Assembly: GCA_016169945.1 (NCBI GenBank)
Contig: JADLSH010000193.1
Coordinates: 1,674,001-1,738,000 of the forward strand
Length of the DNA: 64,000 nt
Direction: 5' to 3'
Source: Trachythela sp. YZ-2020
Taxonomy: Eukaryota > Cnidaria > Anthozoa > Malacalcyonacea > Clavulariidae
Made by a program: the position numbers and the translations under genes. Every line of letters starts with the position of its first letter. The first letter of the stretch is position 1. This document shows positions 20,353-32,540 of this stretch, piece after piece. Below the pieces are notes generated by a model, which saw only the letters and a list, made by a program, of their open reading frames with translations, was not told the origin of the DNA and did not search any database.

Positions 20353-22490
20353 AAACCTGTTCGCTTGCGTGTTACCATGGTTACAGTAATCGATTTAGTA
20401 CTTCATGTTACAATAACTTTTGGGGTGTTCGGGAGAATAATTGTTTGGTTGTAATGGCGAGGGGTTCTGCATGAATGTATTTCTAGTTTATTATAAAATT
20501 TGAATATTTTTCTCTGTCTGCTACGCACGCACTTTATGAACAGGCGTACGCGTATAGCTTGTTTGTTCCATACATGTCAAATCACCATTTCATTCTACAT
20601 TCATTCTCGATTGACATTTTGCTAAGCAGATTGCCCTCAGTATATATTGTGCACCATGCTTCACTAACGCTCTCGCGTATAAATTACCTAAAAAGGCTCT
20701 CTAGAAGAAAGTTTTAAAAGTAAGCATTTGCTCAACGTCACAAATAGCTCAAATCAATGAGTGGGTAATGACTAAAAGGGATGGATGAGAGGGAGTTTAC
20801 AAGATAGTTCCATAATTTAAATTTAGAATTTGCGTTAGTGTTAGGGGTTAGGATTAGGTGTAGGATGAGGGTAATGGTAATGGTAAGGTTTAGTTTGTAG
20901 CAAGTTAGTATAATTATATGTTTAGTATTTTAGCTGAATTCCTTTCCATTTCGTCTGTACGTTGTAGTACGCCATAATAGTATTAAAATATTGAAAAATA
21001 CTCCTTACCCAACAGCTACAATTTTATCAAATGTTTTATAAAAAAATAGAGGTTCTGTGGTGGCGAACCAGCGTTTCGTGAAAATATTGCCCCCCCTGTC
21101 AAGTAGCCCACGAGGAGTTTTCGCGAAGATTGCGCGTGACTTTCAAATTATTTTTAAACTTGTGTCTTTGATTCTGATCCTAAATTTGTTATGGGAGGTT
21201 TTTTCCTTTCAAGTGGGACTATACTACTCTAGTTTTTCGATTGGGACTATTCTACAATGAAGTACTCTTGGATACTGTAATCTAAATACATATGAAGACG
21301 AAGAAGTGGCATTTATCGGGAAGAGAAGCGGCGAGGCATTGCAATGGCCGCTATTTGACGAAATATCGAAGGACACAATATCGAAGATAAAATACACTGC
21401 ACTGCTTCAAAACTTGACGAAACTTGGTTGAAATCTTCTTTAGCCATCTATCATTATGTAAAAGTAAAACAATTGGATGATACTTGCGAGACTCGGCGAT
21501 AAAAAGCAAACAAGACGGCAAAATATGGCTGCAAAATATGGCTGAAATCGTGTTTTGGTGGGGGGTAAGTGAAATAAAATGTATTATATTTAAACAAAAC
21601 AATGTCAATCCTTATGAAATCTACAATAATTATATTAAATTAAGCATAGTTTTTCATCCCATGATAAAAATTGTTAGGAAATAAGAAAATTTAATCTCTG
21701 CCAGGTATATTAGTTATTTCATGGATAATTAGCCGTTGACCTGGGGTGGTGCATGGTCATTTTCTTGTAAAATATTATCCTTAGACAAATTTTTCCTTCC
21801 AATAACTACCCCTAAAAGCAAACTTCTAAACACTATAAGCACTTCAGAAAGGCTGTCGCTTCTGCTTTTCGGAAGTTAGAGCTATGTCGGCACTGCCGTT
21901 TCAGGGCGGGGTCATTTTCAGGACTTTCGTCCCGGATTCAGGTTTTGGCACATATGCCATGTTGACCGCCATGGTCATTTTACCCTAAAACAGTTGAGAT
22001 TGCCTGTGGTAAATGAAACGCATACAAACTCCTATACAGGTCCTAGACTAATGAACGAAAGGCTTTCTTTTATGTATTTAATTTCAATGAAGTTCTGGCT
22101 GAGCGCTTTTCTAACAAAAATTAGTGTTAATTAAATACAGTATTTTTACTCCAACATAATTATTATTGACAAAAGTGAATACCTAATTACCAAACAGTTA
22201 TTCGTTGCTTTGTAAGATAAACAAGACGCTTTATTATGCGTTAAGTGGCTGGCGCTATGCCAATGGAAATAGGAAACTTTGAATATGCTGATGTGTAGCA
22301 TAGAAAAATGATGGTTGATAGGAAAAACCAGTTCCCTCATTTGTAGCACCTTTTTCGTAGAAGAAGGCAATCTCAAGTACAAATCCAGTCTGCAAATGCT
22401 TAGCAATCTGAGTTAAGGGGTCAACTTGGTTTCTAGGACGTTTGACACCAAAGAAACATATAATTGCGTTCGACGAAGGAGAACGCTTCC
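20353..22490. other. No gene recognised
   Basis: AT-rich. A degenerate TTAGGG-like stretch occurs at 20855-20890. No coding region or transposon ends that I can support. Confidence 0.4.
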
Positions 22491-22493
22491 TTA

Positions 22494-22580
22494 AGCCTGG
22501 TTTCCATATGGTCGTAACCGTGTCGTCAACGTGTCGTAACGACAGTTACGACACGGTTACGACCATATGGAAACCAGGCT
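22494..22580. mobile_element. 87-bp palindromic MITE, TTA target
   Basis: AGCCTGGTTTCCATATGGTC and its exact complement form a stem of about 35 bp around a short GTGTCGT-rich loop. TTA flanks both sides (22491-22493 and 22581-22583). The 3-bp TWA duplication suits PIF/Harbinger. A longer relative lies at 29746-30130. Confidence 0.85.
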
Positions 22581-22678
22581 TTATCGTGTGGATTCGAGAT
22601 TTGCGATGTAACGTTTGCCTCGTTCTGGTGTTCGCATGTGAATAATATTATGTCGTCATAGCGACTCGAAGACCATGT

Positions 22679-22880
22679 CACAGTATAAAGACGACCAGTA
22701 GGGCCACTCGGCGATGCAACATGTAGCCGGCTTTTTATGCAAAAATATGCAGTTTACTGGCCAGGAAAGTTAGTCCAGCTTGCTTATTGGCCAGAAAAAG
22801 CAATTGACTGGCTGCCAATGCGTAATTAGCGGCCACACAAAATTTCAAATGAGTGGCCCTACTGGTCGTCTCTATACTGT
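22679..22880. mobile_element. 202-bp hAT-type MITE
   Basis: CACAGTATAAAGACGACCAG with GTAGGGCCACTC pairs with the complement at the right end. GACCATGT is repeated at 22671-22678 and 22881-22888, an 8-bp duplication typical of hAT elements. No transposase is encoded. Confidence 0.85.
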
Positions 22881-23054
22881 GACCATGTGCTCGCTCTCTT
22901 CGATTTCTCTCCGCGATTTCAACGTTTACCATTCGAAGAGTGACTGTCGTGGTTTTTGCTGTTTTTTGGGGAAGTAAGTGAAGTTTTTGTATATATATTT
23001 TTTCTTTCAGTATTTGATGATTGAAGATTATTATAAGAGTATTAAGAATCTGAG

Positions 23055-23531
23055 TTGCGATGTTTTATCGACTATAAAACCGACATTGAAAATCTCAACT
23101 ACAGTACAGACGCACAGAGCTGCCATGTTTTTAGTCAGCACGAATTCACAGCAGATACAACTTTGCTCTGCGTGAAGGGTTTAAATGGTAGACCAAAATA
23201 TTCTCTTTGGCCTTTGGACGTTGATGAAATAGATCTTGTTAGATATTTGATTTTGAATTTGCAGAGTTGTTTTGTTCAAAAATATGAGTTTCAAAGCATG
23301 TATTATTTTGATCCTAAATATCCTGTTTATAATCATGAATACACAAATCCCAGTTATTTTGCTGGGTTAACTTCGGGCACAATGACCATGTCTATAGCAG
23401 GTGGTCACACAAATCAATATACAAATCCCAGTTATTTGGCTGGGTTGCCTTCGGGCACAATGACCATGTCTATAGCAGGTGGTCACACAAATCAACCGAC
23501 ACAAATCTCAGTTATTTTGTGGGTACAGTGA
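23055..23531 (+). CDS. Unidentified ORF with tandem 26-residue repeat
   Basis: A frame of about 158 codons opens at a non-ATG codon (TTG at 23055), so the start or an upstream exon is unresolved. Residues about 95-146 hold two near-identical 26-residue units, YTNPSYFAGLTSGTMTMSIA followed by GGHTNQ. A third unit begins TNLSYFVGT but is shifted by one base, after which that frame continues GTVNTISASDYKPAEQSC and ends with a repeated SDQHSISK. Coding-level repeat conservation and the continued open frame suggest a real, possibly frame-damaged, gene. No family recognised. Confidence 0.4.
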   Translation: MRCFIDYKTDIENLNYSTDAQSCHVFSQHEFTADTTLLCVKGLNGRPKYSLWPLDVDEIDLVRYLILNLQSCFVQKYEFQSMYYFDPKYPVYNHEYTNPSYFAGLTSGTMTMSIAGGHTNQYTNPSYLAGLPSGTMTMSIAGGHTNQPTQISVILWVQ

Positions 23532-24035
23532 ACACAATCAGTGCCAGTGATTATAAACCGGCAGAGCAAAGTTGTACTGAAGAATTCAGCAATTTAAGCT
23601 ATCATGAAGATATTGCCAATGCCAGTGATCAGCACAGTATTAGTAAATTACTATATCCTTTGTACCATACCAGTGATCAGCACAGTATTAGTAAATGACT
23701 ATATCCTTGAAGGGTTTGTTGAGTTTTGTTGTTTAATACTATACTGTAGAGTATAGATTATTGTTAATTAAAAAATATTTGAAATATTTGTGATGACTGT
23801 TATTGTATTACTGTCCATTTTGCGGCCACGCTATTAATCGCATATATTGTCATCTTTAGAATGTTAAGGTTACTCCATATGATGAAAACACTGATTCCAT
23901 CATTTTTTACATTTTTATATATTTGAATTGAGGGGCTGAAAATCTTTCGATCCTCACAGATTATTTTCAAAAATATTAAAATGCGACCGAGATATAACTG
24001 AAAACTCATGAGGACCCGCACGGCCAAAAATATGC

Positions 24036-24062
24036 AACTTTTGCGCCTTCAAGGCGCAAAAG
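24036..24062. repeat. Short perfect hairpin
   Basis: ACTTTTGCGCCTT and AAGGCGCAAAAGT are separated by one to two bases. It lies beside GAGGACCCGCACG (24011), whose complement recurs at 25880. Confidence 0.6.
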
Positions 24063-24407
24063 TCCGGAAATTAGAGTACATTATCTCATTAAATATGATG
24101 CGAAAAACTGTCATCAATCGGTAATTATTCTCACTAGTTCGCAGTAGGTACCCCGATTCCTGATCAGTTATTAACAGGTTATTGATTAAAAATGCATACA
24201 GGGAAAAGCAATTTGATATGGTTATTAAAGATTATTAATGATCTTTATTTTACATAAGACGGGGCATCAAATGTTTTCCTCCGTCAACACCATTTTTTGG
24301 TTCACGCACCTGGAATTTCGGCAACGCTAGAACCATGTAGCGCTCGTTTTCATTACTCATTGACATTATTGTAGACATCTTCTCTGCATTACCAACTGTA
24401 CTACAAT

Positions 24408-25215
24408 GTGCGCGTTATTTACTTGGATATAAATTTACGAATAACTTAGCGTTTCAAGAGTTATATCATTGCGCATTGAGATTCAAGTTGCTGTGCAATA
24501 ATTATGATTGGCATCCTAGCTTTGAACTGATTAAGCAAAGATGACTACATCTTCTTAATCTGCCAGCAAAAGATGACTACATCTTTCTGACACAAGAGCA
24601 TCCACTAAAAGAATTCTCACTAAAATTACATACAGCATTTACATGTGGGTACGCGCGTTATTTCATGCTGACTCTTTTATACAAAGGCCGCATATATTTA
24701 ATATAAATTTCCAAATAACTTAATATTTCAAGATATATAGTCATTGCGCATTGAGATTTAAGTTGCTGTGCAATAATTATGATTGGCCTTCTAGATTCAA
24801 CTGATTAAGCAAAGATGACTACATCTTCTTAATCTGCCAGCAAAAGATGACTTCATCTTTCTGACACAAGAGCATCCACTAAAAGAATTCTCACTAAAAT
24901 TACATACAGCATTTAGATGATGCGGGTACGCGCGTTATTTCATGCTGACTCTTTTAGACAAAGTCGCTTATATTTTATATAAATTTCCAAATAACTTAAT
25001 ATTTCAAGTTATATATCATTGCGCATTGAGACTTAAGTTGCTGTGCAATAATTATGATTGGCCTTCTAGATTCAACTGATTAAGCAAAGATGACTACATC
25101 TTCTTAATCTGCTAGCAAAAGATGACTTCATCTTTCTGGCAAAAGAGCATCCACTAAAAGAATTCTCACTTATATTACAACAGCATTGTTATGTTGTTGC
25201 GGTACGCGCGAATTT
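24408..25215. repeat. 275-bp tandem satellite, about 2.9 copies
   Basis: The anchor CATTGCGCATTGAG occurs at 24467, 24742 and 25017, exactly 275 bp apart. Each unit carries GCGCGTTATTT, GCTGTGCAATAATTATGATT and two short hairpins of the form AAAGATGACT-CATCTT. The units are highly similar, so the amplification is fairly recent or homogenised. No coding. Confidence 0.9.
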
Positions 25216-26012
25216 ATATGGCGACAACATGGAGCTGAACGTTGTCGCGCGGGTTGCTAAATAATCTTACTAAATATTTTTGGTTCTGATTGAGTATATG
25301 TTTCCAGATATCGTTTCATTGCATGAGATACTGGTGCGCATTTGCGCGATTTTATGTCGAATATGCTTCTCTGAATCTTGATCACTGTACTGTCGCCATA
25401 CTTATGATCGCTATTATTGTATTGTTCCAGAGATCTGGTTGACCATAATATTTACCGTCTGCTACGTGCTGTATTCCATCCGCTCGGCTTTATTTCTACT
25501 CCTTGACTGAACGCCAGAACAAAAATATGACAAAGGAAGTTATCGAAATGACGAAATATATACTATAGCCATTGCTATTCGCCAATTGCATCGGCTGATC
25601 GAAAATATACTTCGCGGCTGCAGTATTAAATTTGGCGCGTACTCTACCATGCATGCTAAATCTTAAATGATGGCGTTGACAAATGGAACGCTATTTACTA
25701 TTTAGTAAACTATTACATGAGTTATCAATATTTAAACCAAGCGCAGACTCTTTGATTAAATTACATCTGCATCTGGTCATGAAGTGAGTAAATTCAATTA
25801 ATACATTTCAACTCTCAAACGCCTGCCTTTCGGATGCCTTGGAAACGAACACCTTTTGCCTTAATTTTTTCACACATCGTGCGGGTCCTCATGGTTTTAA
25901 ATTCGAATAATTTTGCCGCGAAAATAGTAATTGTAATTGACATTCTGCTAATTGGTGTTAACTCAATACCAGATGGAGATGCAGGTGAGAAATTTTGTAG
26001 CAACGCACATAC
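25216..26012. other. No gene recognised
   Basis: AT-rich spacer. CGTGCGGGTCCTCATG at about 25879 is the inverse of CATGAGGACCCGCACG at 24008, so the satellite is bracketed by a 16-bp inverted repeat; the meaning is unknown. Confidence 0.4.
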
Positions 26013-26102
26013 CCAATAGCTCTCATGTCCTGAATTTCGTTTTGCTGATTTAACTTGCTCCTTATTCGCTTTGCTCTCCCTACATTTGCGTTTTGCCGGC
26101 AT
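26013..26102 (-). CDS. Possible first coding exon of an unidentified basic protein
   Basis: Starts at ATG with MPAKRKCRESKANKEQVKSA then KRNSGHESYW, after which GTATGTG is a plausible splice donor. The lysine/arginine-rich composition resembles a nuclear-localising N-terminus. No downstream exon was identified, so this is weak. Confidence 0.2.
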
Positions 26103-26414
26103 ATTTTAATGTTTTTGTTTTGCCTGTTACGCACTTATAACAAACCAGATAATCAATAAATGACGCAGAACCACCTTGCCCAGAGCACCTTGCCAAAAGT
26201 ACTTTGACGAGGTTCGATCTGATTGGCTTACAGTTTGAAGTGAGAACAGAGGGCGGAGAAACACAACAGGGAGTGGAAAATCCCCACGAAAGCTCTTTTG
26301 GCCTTTTACACAGAATGAAATATTCTCAGATTGTCCTCACAAAAAGAGAAATGCACCGTGCACGTTTTATCCGATTCCTTCCAAACTTTGCCACAATGTA
26401 GAACAATAGTTAAG

Positions 26415-26570
26415 GAGCAAAAGTGTGTTCGCGTTTTTCGTTTAACGCCATAGTTTTCGAGTTATAGTCATCCGTTCTACCGTGTATACAAAATTTGTGT
26501 GAGTCAACTTGTCTGCTTTCTGTCAAAGCAAATACAATAGCTGTCAAAAAATGCGAACACACTTTTGTTC
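26415..26570. repeat. Small inverted-repeat element
   Basis: GCAAAAGTGTGTTCGC at 26417-26432 is the complement of GCGAACACACTTTTGT at 26553-26568. The 120-bp interior lacks coding capacity. No convincing target duplication. Confidence 0.55.
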
Positions 26571-27252
26571 TTTGATTATCTGAGATGGGAAATATGATGT
26601 TTTGCAGGTCTTAGGGTTAAATCGGCGGCGTGCAAATCTCGTGACGCGAAGGAGGTCAGATTTTCAAAAGTAGCCCGTAGCAACCACAGTGTTTTAAAAT
26701 ATAGCATTTTTGTTAAATTGCTGGTTACAACAATGATTTATCATTACGTGCACAAAATTTGACGGCAAAAGCGTAAAAATTGAGCGCGCAGTGAGCATTT
26801 TTGTAAAACGCCATTTCATCATGTTTTATTAACGAATGTTAACAAAAAGTAACACATTCCGAACGCACATCACTAATGTGTGATTACTACTAGTAATTAT
26901 ATATATTATGTGTACTGATTAAATTTCTGATGTAGATAAGACGGTCACGTCAACACGGACCTCCAAAAATTAAAAATTTGGATGAAAAGTGGATGAAAAC
27001 TTGAAATGCTAGCGGGTGTCTCATTTATGTACCATAAACCTTCACGTAATTATTGTGGTAATTTTCACAACACAACACTGCGCATGCGTGTTTATCAACA
27101 GTGCATAATATTCCTTAAATATGGAAGTGAAGTGTGAGACTTCAGAAGAGTTTTTCTCTGAATAAATACCGTTATTTCAACTTAGAGTCAACAATTAACA
27201 ATCATTCGCCGAAGGCGAAGTGATTATCTGAGGATACATCAACTCTTACGTA
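26571..27252. other. No gene recognised
   Basis: Contains TTCGCCGAAGGCGAAGTGATT at about 27206, similar to the hairpin element at 54556-54657, so a fragment of that family may be present. Otherwise nothing identifiable. Confidence 0.4.
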
Positions 27253-27477
27253 CGCCTGTATTCTAAAAGCTCACTCACACTCACACTCAAAGAGCGGAGG
27301 TTCAGTCTGAGCTTCCCTTGAGTGTCAATGCTGTTTTTGCATAGCTGTAGGGTGAGTACTCACATAGTAAGGTACGGTACTAACACTCCAGCTATTTAAA
27401 AACAGCACTGACACTCAAGGGAAGCTCAAATTGAACCTTCACTCTTTGAGTGTGAGTGAGCTTTTAGAATACAGGCG
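27253..27477. mobile_element. 225-bp fold-back MITE
   Basis: CGCCTGTATTCTAAAAGCTC at the left matches the complement at the right end. Pairing continues through CACACTCAAAGAG and GAGCTTCCCTTGAGTGTC for about 90 bp per arm. No clean target duplication (TA at left, TTA at right). Confidence 0.8.
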
Positions 27478-27811
27478 TTAGTCTTACTTAACAACGGTGG
27501 ACTTCATAAACTTAGGCCGGGGCTGTTTATATGCAGGCGAGCTAATTTCACCCGTGTTTACATGAGTCATGAGACTGTTCGGACGGTTGGCTGCCAAAAA
27601 CAAAGGTCAAAGCACCCGGGCTGAGTTATAAATACATTTTCCAACAAACCTGAGATCATATTTTAGCGAACAATTTTCACAGATATATTCGACAGAAACG
27701 ATCACAGAGACTTTTTAAGACCAAAATTTGCGGAGAGAATATCATTTCCCGTAAACGAAGTATTAATTCTCAGCCCGGGTCATTGCGTTTATAAGGAAAA
27801 CACAAGCCTAA

Positions 27812-28045
27812 AGGCAATTTTCCAATACGGTCGCTTTGCCCGCGCGGGCGGAAGGGACCATGTTTCAACTTTCGCTGTAGGTGTCTAGCATGAGATTTTT
27901 TGTCCGCTTTACACCTCGCGGACACGCCTGAAAGTTGAACTACATTCAACTCATTGGCGTGCATGCCCGCGCGACTAATTATTCACGTGATTCGAATCGG
28001 TCGCTTCGCCCGGGCGGGCAAAACGACCGTAATGGAAAATGGCCT
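27812..28045. mobile_element. 234-bp MITE, TAA target (copy 1)
   Basis: The left end AGGCAATTTTCCAATACGGT and right end GTAATGGAAAATGGCCT are complementary over about 40 bp, including GCCCGCGCGGGC. TAA flanks both ends (27809-27811 and 28046-28048). A second, interrupted copy lies at 63193-63778. PIF/Harbinger-like by target length (inference). Confidence 0.85.
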
Positions 28046-29745
28046 TAAGCAAGATGCCGGCTCAGTCGAGGCGGGATCTCTCTTAGGCGGGCCAGCGCGG
28101 TTCCCATATATAAACGCAAGATAAAATTTAATAGGAAATAATAACAAACGCGGGATCTCGCCAAATCCGGGCCAGCTAGGGTACACGGACTGGCTCGGCC
28201 AATATAAACATCAATAGTATACAGAAGGGGGGGTTCACCACCGCTGACGTCATTTGATGGAGATATATTAACAAATATCATAGTTCCCAGGAAAGAGGGT
28301 TTTGCAAATAGGTAATCATACCGATATATATTTACCGTTGGTAACACTGTTGCTATGCAAGCTTTGTTAATATTTAAGTTCGTATCGGAATAGAAATATA
28401 TGGTTTCCAAGCAGACCGACGTTCTTAATAGAGATGAAAACATTCGTAGCATTAAAAGTAGGTGTGGAAAAACAGCAAAAGATTATACATATATACTATA
28501 AATTTAAAAAGCTTATATTTGATCGTTACCTTATATATTTGCATTTTAGATGACATTAATCCACCAAGACAATACTTTGCCTAGACATGCCTGAGCGACT
28601 GAGGAAACTCATTACAGGATTAAAGAGATTAAATCTAACACTAAATTTACATAAAACCGAAATTTGGGGTTAGGGTAAGGTTTAGAGTTAGGTTTTGTGT
28701 AAAGAAAAGTCTAAGCGATCAGCATTCTATTTATAGGATTGGAATATATTATTACGCGCAAATAAACACGCAAACAGAAAATTTAGTTTTAAAAAACATT
28801 TATTTCTTTAAGCTTTTTCCAAGATACTGTATGATATCCTAAGATATTGTTGATATTTTAAGATATTGTATGATATCCTATGATACTGTATGATATCCTA
28901 AGATACTGTATGATATTCTAAGATACTGTACGATATCCTAAGATACTGTAAGATATCCTAAGACACTGACTAAGACTATGACTATGACCTCCAAATCGAG
29001 GGAGCATACCTCCAAATCGAGGGAGCATACCTCCATATCGAGCGAGCCTACCTCCAAATCGAGCGAGCATACCTCCAAATCGAGCGAGCTTAGCTCCGAG
29101 CCGAGCTCTAAGATCGGAGCTATCCTTACATCTTTTAGAGCTCGGCTCGGAGCCATCATTACCGGCTTAGAGCTCGGCTGAGAGCTAAGCTCGCTCGATT
29201 TGGAGGTAGGCTCGCTTGATTTGGAGGTAGGCTCCCTAGATTTGGAGGTAGGCTCCCTCGATTTGGACCTAAGCTCGCTCGATTTGGAGCTTCTCATAGT
29301 CATAGTCTTAGTCAGTATCTTAGGATACCTGACAGTATCTTAGGATATCTTACAGTATCTTAGGATATCTTACAGTATATCTTAGGATATCTTACAGCAT
29401 CTTAGGATATCATACAGTATCTTAGGATATCATACAGTATCATAGGATATCATACAATGTCTTAGAATATCATACAATATCTTAGGATATCATAGTGTCT
29501 TGGAAAAAGCTTAAAGAAATAAATGTGTTTTAAAACTAAATTTCTGTTTGCGTGTTTATTTGCGTGTAATGATATATTCCAATCCTATAAATAGAATGCT
29601 GATCGCTTAGACTTTTCTTTACAACCTTACCCTAGGCATGTCTAGGCAAAGTATTGTCTTGGTGGATTAATGTCAGTTAACATTGAATACGATATCAATC
29701 AACATGACGGTTGGACAACAATGACTATTACTTTTATTATTCTAA

Positions 29746-30130
29746 AGCCTGGTTTCCATATGGTTGTAACTGTCGCCAACGTGTCGCCAACGTGTCGTGA
29801 AGTGTTTTTCGTGAATGATTTTTATGCTTGTCCCCATATGGTTGTAACTGTCGTGACACTGTTGCTTCGTCCGCCATTTTGAATAAAATAAAGAATGTAG
29901 GTCCCCCCAAAGGGGACTTTCCCCCCTGATTGTCACGACACGTTTTTAGCCTGTCGCAACTGTCGTCGAGATAGAACTCGAGTATATCTCGACGACACTG
30001 TTGTAACTGTCGTGAACTGTTGCCAGCGTGTCGCGACAAGACTTTTCTTCATGTTTCCATTTGGTCGAGACGTTTCCATTTCCAGTTACAACACGTTAGC
30101 GACAGTTACGACCATATAGAAACCAGGCGT
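29746..30130. mobile_element. 385-bp MITE related to 22494-22580
   Basis: The ends AGCCTGGTTTCCATATGGTT and CCATATAGAAACCAGGCGT are complementary. TAA occurs at 29743-29745 and 30131-30133. GTAACTGTCG/CGACAGTTAC motifs recur internally. It lies within the fold-back. Confidence 0.8.
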
Positions 30131-30133
30131 TAA

Positions 30134-30679
30134 CTAAGTTTACCCGGTGTCGCCGATAGGGATGGAATCGGAAGCTGCACGGTTAAGGATGGGCACCACC
30201 ACTAGCATAAGGATTACTGGAATCCTTAGCCAACCAATGGGACCTCATCCATCCCCAGTCGAGACTAGTCACCCGTATGAAACGGGGAAATTGTTTTACA
30301 CTAAATAAGCGGCGACCGAGGATCGATGATCAAAGCCGGAACAAGAGGATTCACATCGGGAAAAATATTGAAATGATCCGCCTCGATCTGATTCTGAATC
30401 CGTGCGAACATAAAGTATTGAGGTACAAGAAGCGAAACAAGCAACGAGGAAAGAATCAAAGCCAAACCGACTGCAAGAGGCGGGAAGACTGATTGGGAAG
30501 CTCGAAAAAGGCTGTTTTCAAACGCCTCCTTGCTGCTGCTCATCATATGTACACATTATATATTCATCTAACAACAGTTATGACGCACAATGCGGGCGCA
30601 TCTTAATTCCCTGTTAATTTTTTTTTTGTGCCAATAAAATGCATTTTAATGACTTTCTAAAATGCAAATATATAACTTA
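30134..30679. other. Unassigned segment inside the fold-back
   Basis: An 81-codon minus frame (30301-30546) has one hydrophobic stretch (LAVGLALILSSLLVSLLV) but no recognised family. The plus frame on the same bases is equally open, so I do not call a gene. Confidence 0.3.
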
Positions 30680-31355
30680 ACGATCAAATATAAGCTTTTT
30701 AAATTTATAGTATATATGTATAATCTTTCGCTGTTTTTCCACAGCTGCTTTAATGCTACGAATGTTTTCATCTCTATTAAGAACGTCGGTGTGCTTGGAA
30801 ACTATATATTTCTATTCCGATACGAACTTAAATATTAACAAAGCTAACAGTGTTACCAACGGTAAATATATATCGGTATGATTACGTATTTGCAAAACCC
30901 TCCAAGATATATCACCTACACAGCGTGGGTTGTTAATAAAACATATATAATAATAATGATTTATTTAACAGATCCACTTACACGGCGCTTCCCTGTTAAA
31001 ATACTAAGATATAGCTAATATAAATAGACATTAATTTAAAACTCACTAATAATATAGATATATATAAAGTAGAAAATCTATGTACAAGTAAAAAATCATT
31101 CTTGATATGCTCTTTGACGCAAAAAATCTTTGGTTAAGGTTATAAATTCCTTGTAGTTCTCACAGTTCCTGGTATTGTCAGGTAGAAAGTTAAAAAGGTT
31201 TGCGGCACTATCTTAAAAAGTTCCTGTTTCTCTGGGAACAACCAATCTGGGCGACTTTGTTGAACGAAGTTCTCGAACGCACGTTTGTTTTTCTAACTTA
31301 AGACAGTCTGGCCATTCTGGGAAATGCAGGGCTTTAAAACATATTTTCAAGAAGT

Positions 31356-32540
31356 TTAATATCTCTTCTCTCGTTGACAGGGAGCCATCCAATTTGCAGT
31401 ACGTCTTGTTTGCACTTCACGTACCGATTTAAAACAAAACGTGCTGTTGCGAATTGTACCTTTTGCATAGTCAATTTTGGATATGACCAATACTTCAGCC
31501 AACTGCTCTCTGAGGTTGTCTGAAGCTAGATGTTTGAGTTTTCTTAATACTCTCAAGGTAGCATAGCAGGCCGATATAGTGTGGTTAATATGATCGTCCC
31601 ATTTGAGGTGTTCATTGAAGTATACTCCAAGAAGCTTGCATGACTTTATTCGCTCCAATTCATGATCGTTTACAAATATTTTAGGATTGTAATCATCAAG
31701 TTGATGTACCCTCGACATTTGTTGAGTAGAGAAAATCATTGCTTTGGTTTTCTTATAATTTAATGTTAGACTACAGTCACCAGACCAATTGTTCAGTTGT
31801 TCGATAGAGTTAGATATTGTTTCTCTGCACTTGCTTAAATCCTTGACTTTGGCATGTTCATAGATTGTGGTGTCGTCAGCATATTGACGGCTTTTGGCAT
31901 CGATAACATCCTGAAGGTCGGCAACATAGATGTTAAATAAGACAGGTCCCAATAGGGAACCTTGAGGTACGCCAAAAATAACGTCAGTTATCGTTGAGCG
32001 AATATCGTCAATCTGAACATACTGCTTGCGATGCGAGACATAGTTTAGTGTCCATATAAGAAAATCTTTGCGAAATCCAAGCTTGCTCATCTTCAAGATG
32101 AGGCTTTTTAAGCTGATGGTGTCGAAAGCTTTAGAAAAGTCTGCCGGTATCATCATGGTAATTTCTCCCCGATTCATTACTTTCATGATGTCGTCTCGTA
32201 TGGCTTGCAGGACAGTTGTGGTTGATTGGCCTTTCCGGTATGCTGAGATAGAGCTACTGAGCAATTTGTTTTCGTCAATGAATTCACATAGCTGACGGAA
32301 AACCAGTCGTTCGTAGACTTTAGAAAGCACTGGCAGAATCAATATTGGTCGCAAGTCATTTTCCGAAGTGACTTGATTTACTTTGGTAATTGCGCAAATT
32401 CGCGCTATTTTCCACGCGGACGGAAAACAGTAGTTGGCAATACAGGTATTGATGATGTCAGTTAATGGAGATTTTGATAATTTTGGCAGGAATGTGATCT
32501 GGTCCGGTAGAGCAGTCCCCTCGAAGAGAACGTATTTCAT
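31356..32540 (-). pseudogene. LINE reverse transcriptase
   Basis: NDLRPILILPVLSKVYERLV, SAYRKGQSTTTVLQAI, MIPADFSKAFDTISLKSLIL (catalytic Asp), FGVPQGSLLGPVLFNIYVAD, RQYADDTTIYEHA (catalytic YADD), CSLTLNYKKTKAMIF and KLLGVYFNEHLKWDDHIN are all intact. The RT core seems undamaged in this 394-residue frame. The frame ends early within the C-terminal region. Confidence 0.85.

Larger units (their letters stand above)
28290..30905. repeat. Giant fold-back with nested minisatellites
   Basis: Outer arms (28290-28535 and 30680-30905) are inverted copies, sharing for example TAATCATACCGATATATATT and ACGTTCTTAATAGAGATG. Inside, 28555-29675 forms a second palindrome centred near 29125. It contains a GATATCCTAAGATACTGTAT-type 20-bp minisatellite in each arm (28830-28965 and 29320-29470) and a 21-bp CTCCAAATCGAGCGAGCATA-type minisatellite (28985-29095 and 29190-29290). 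The right side has been lengthened by a MITE (29746-30130) and about 550 bp of other sequence. The serine-rich frames within it are repeat artefacts. Confidence 0.85.

Noticed and set aside
24408..25215. Possible CRISPR array
   Set aside because: Repeat unit is 275 bp without short direct repeats and variable spacers, and the sequence is eukaryotic.
28938..29303. 121-residue serine-rich frame with SKSSEPT repeats
   Set aside because: It is the reading of a palindromic 21-bp minisatellite; the opposite strand gives the same kind of frame.
30277..30546. Small frames on both strands inside the fold-back
   Set aside because: Mutually overlapping, no similarity recognised, no way to choose a strand.
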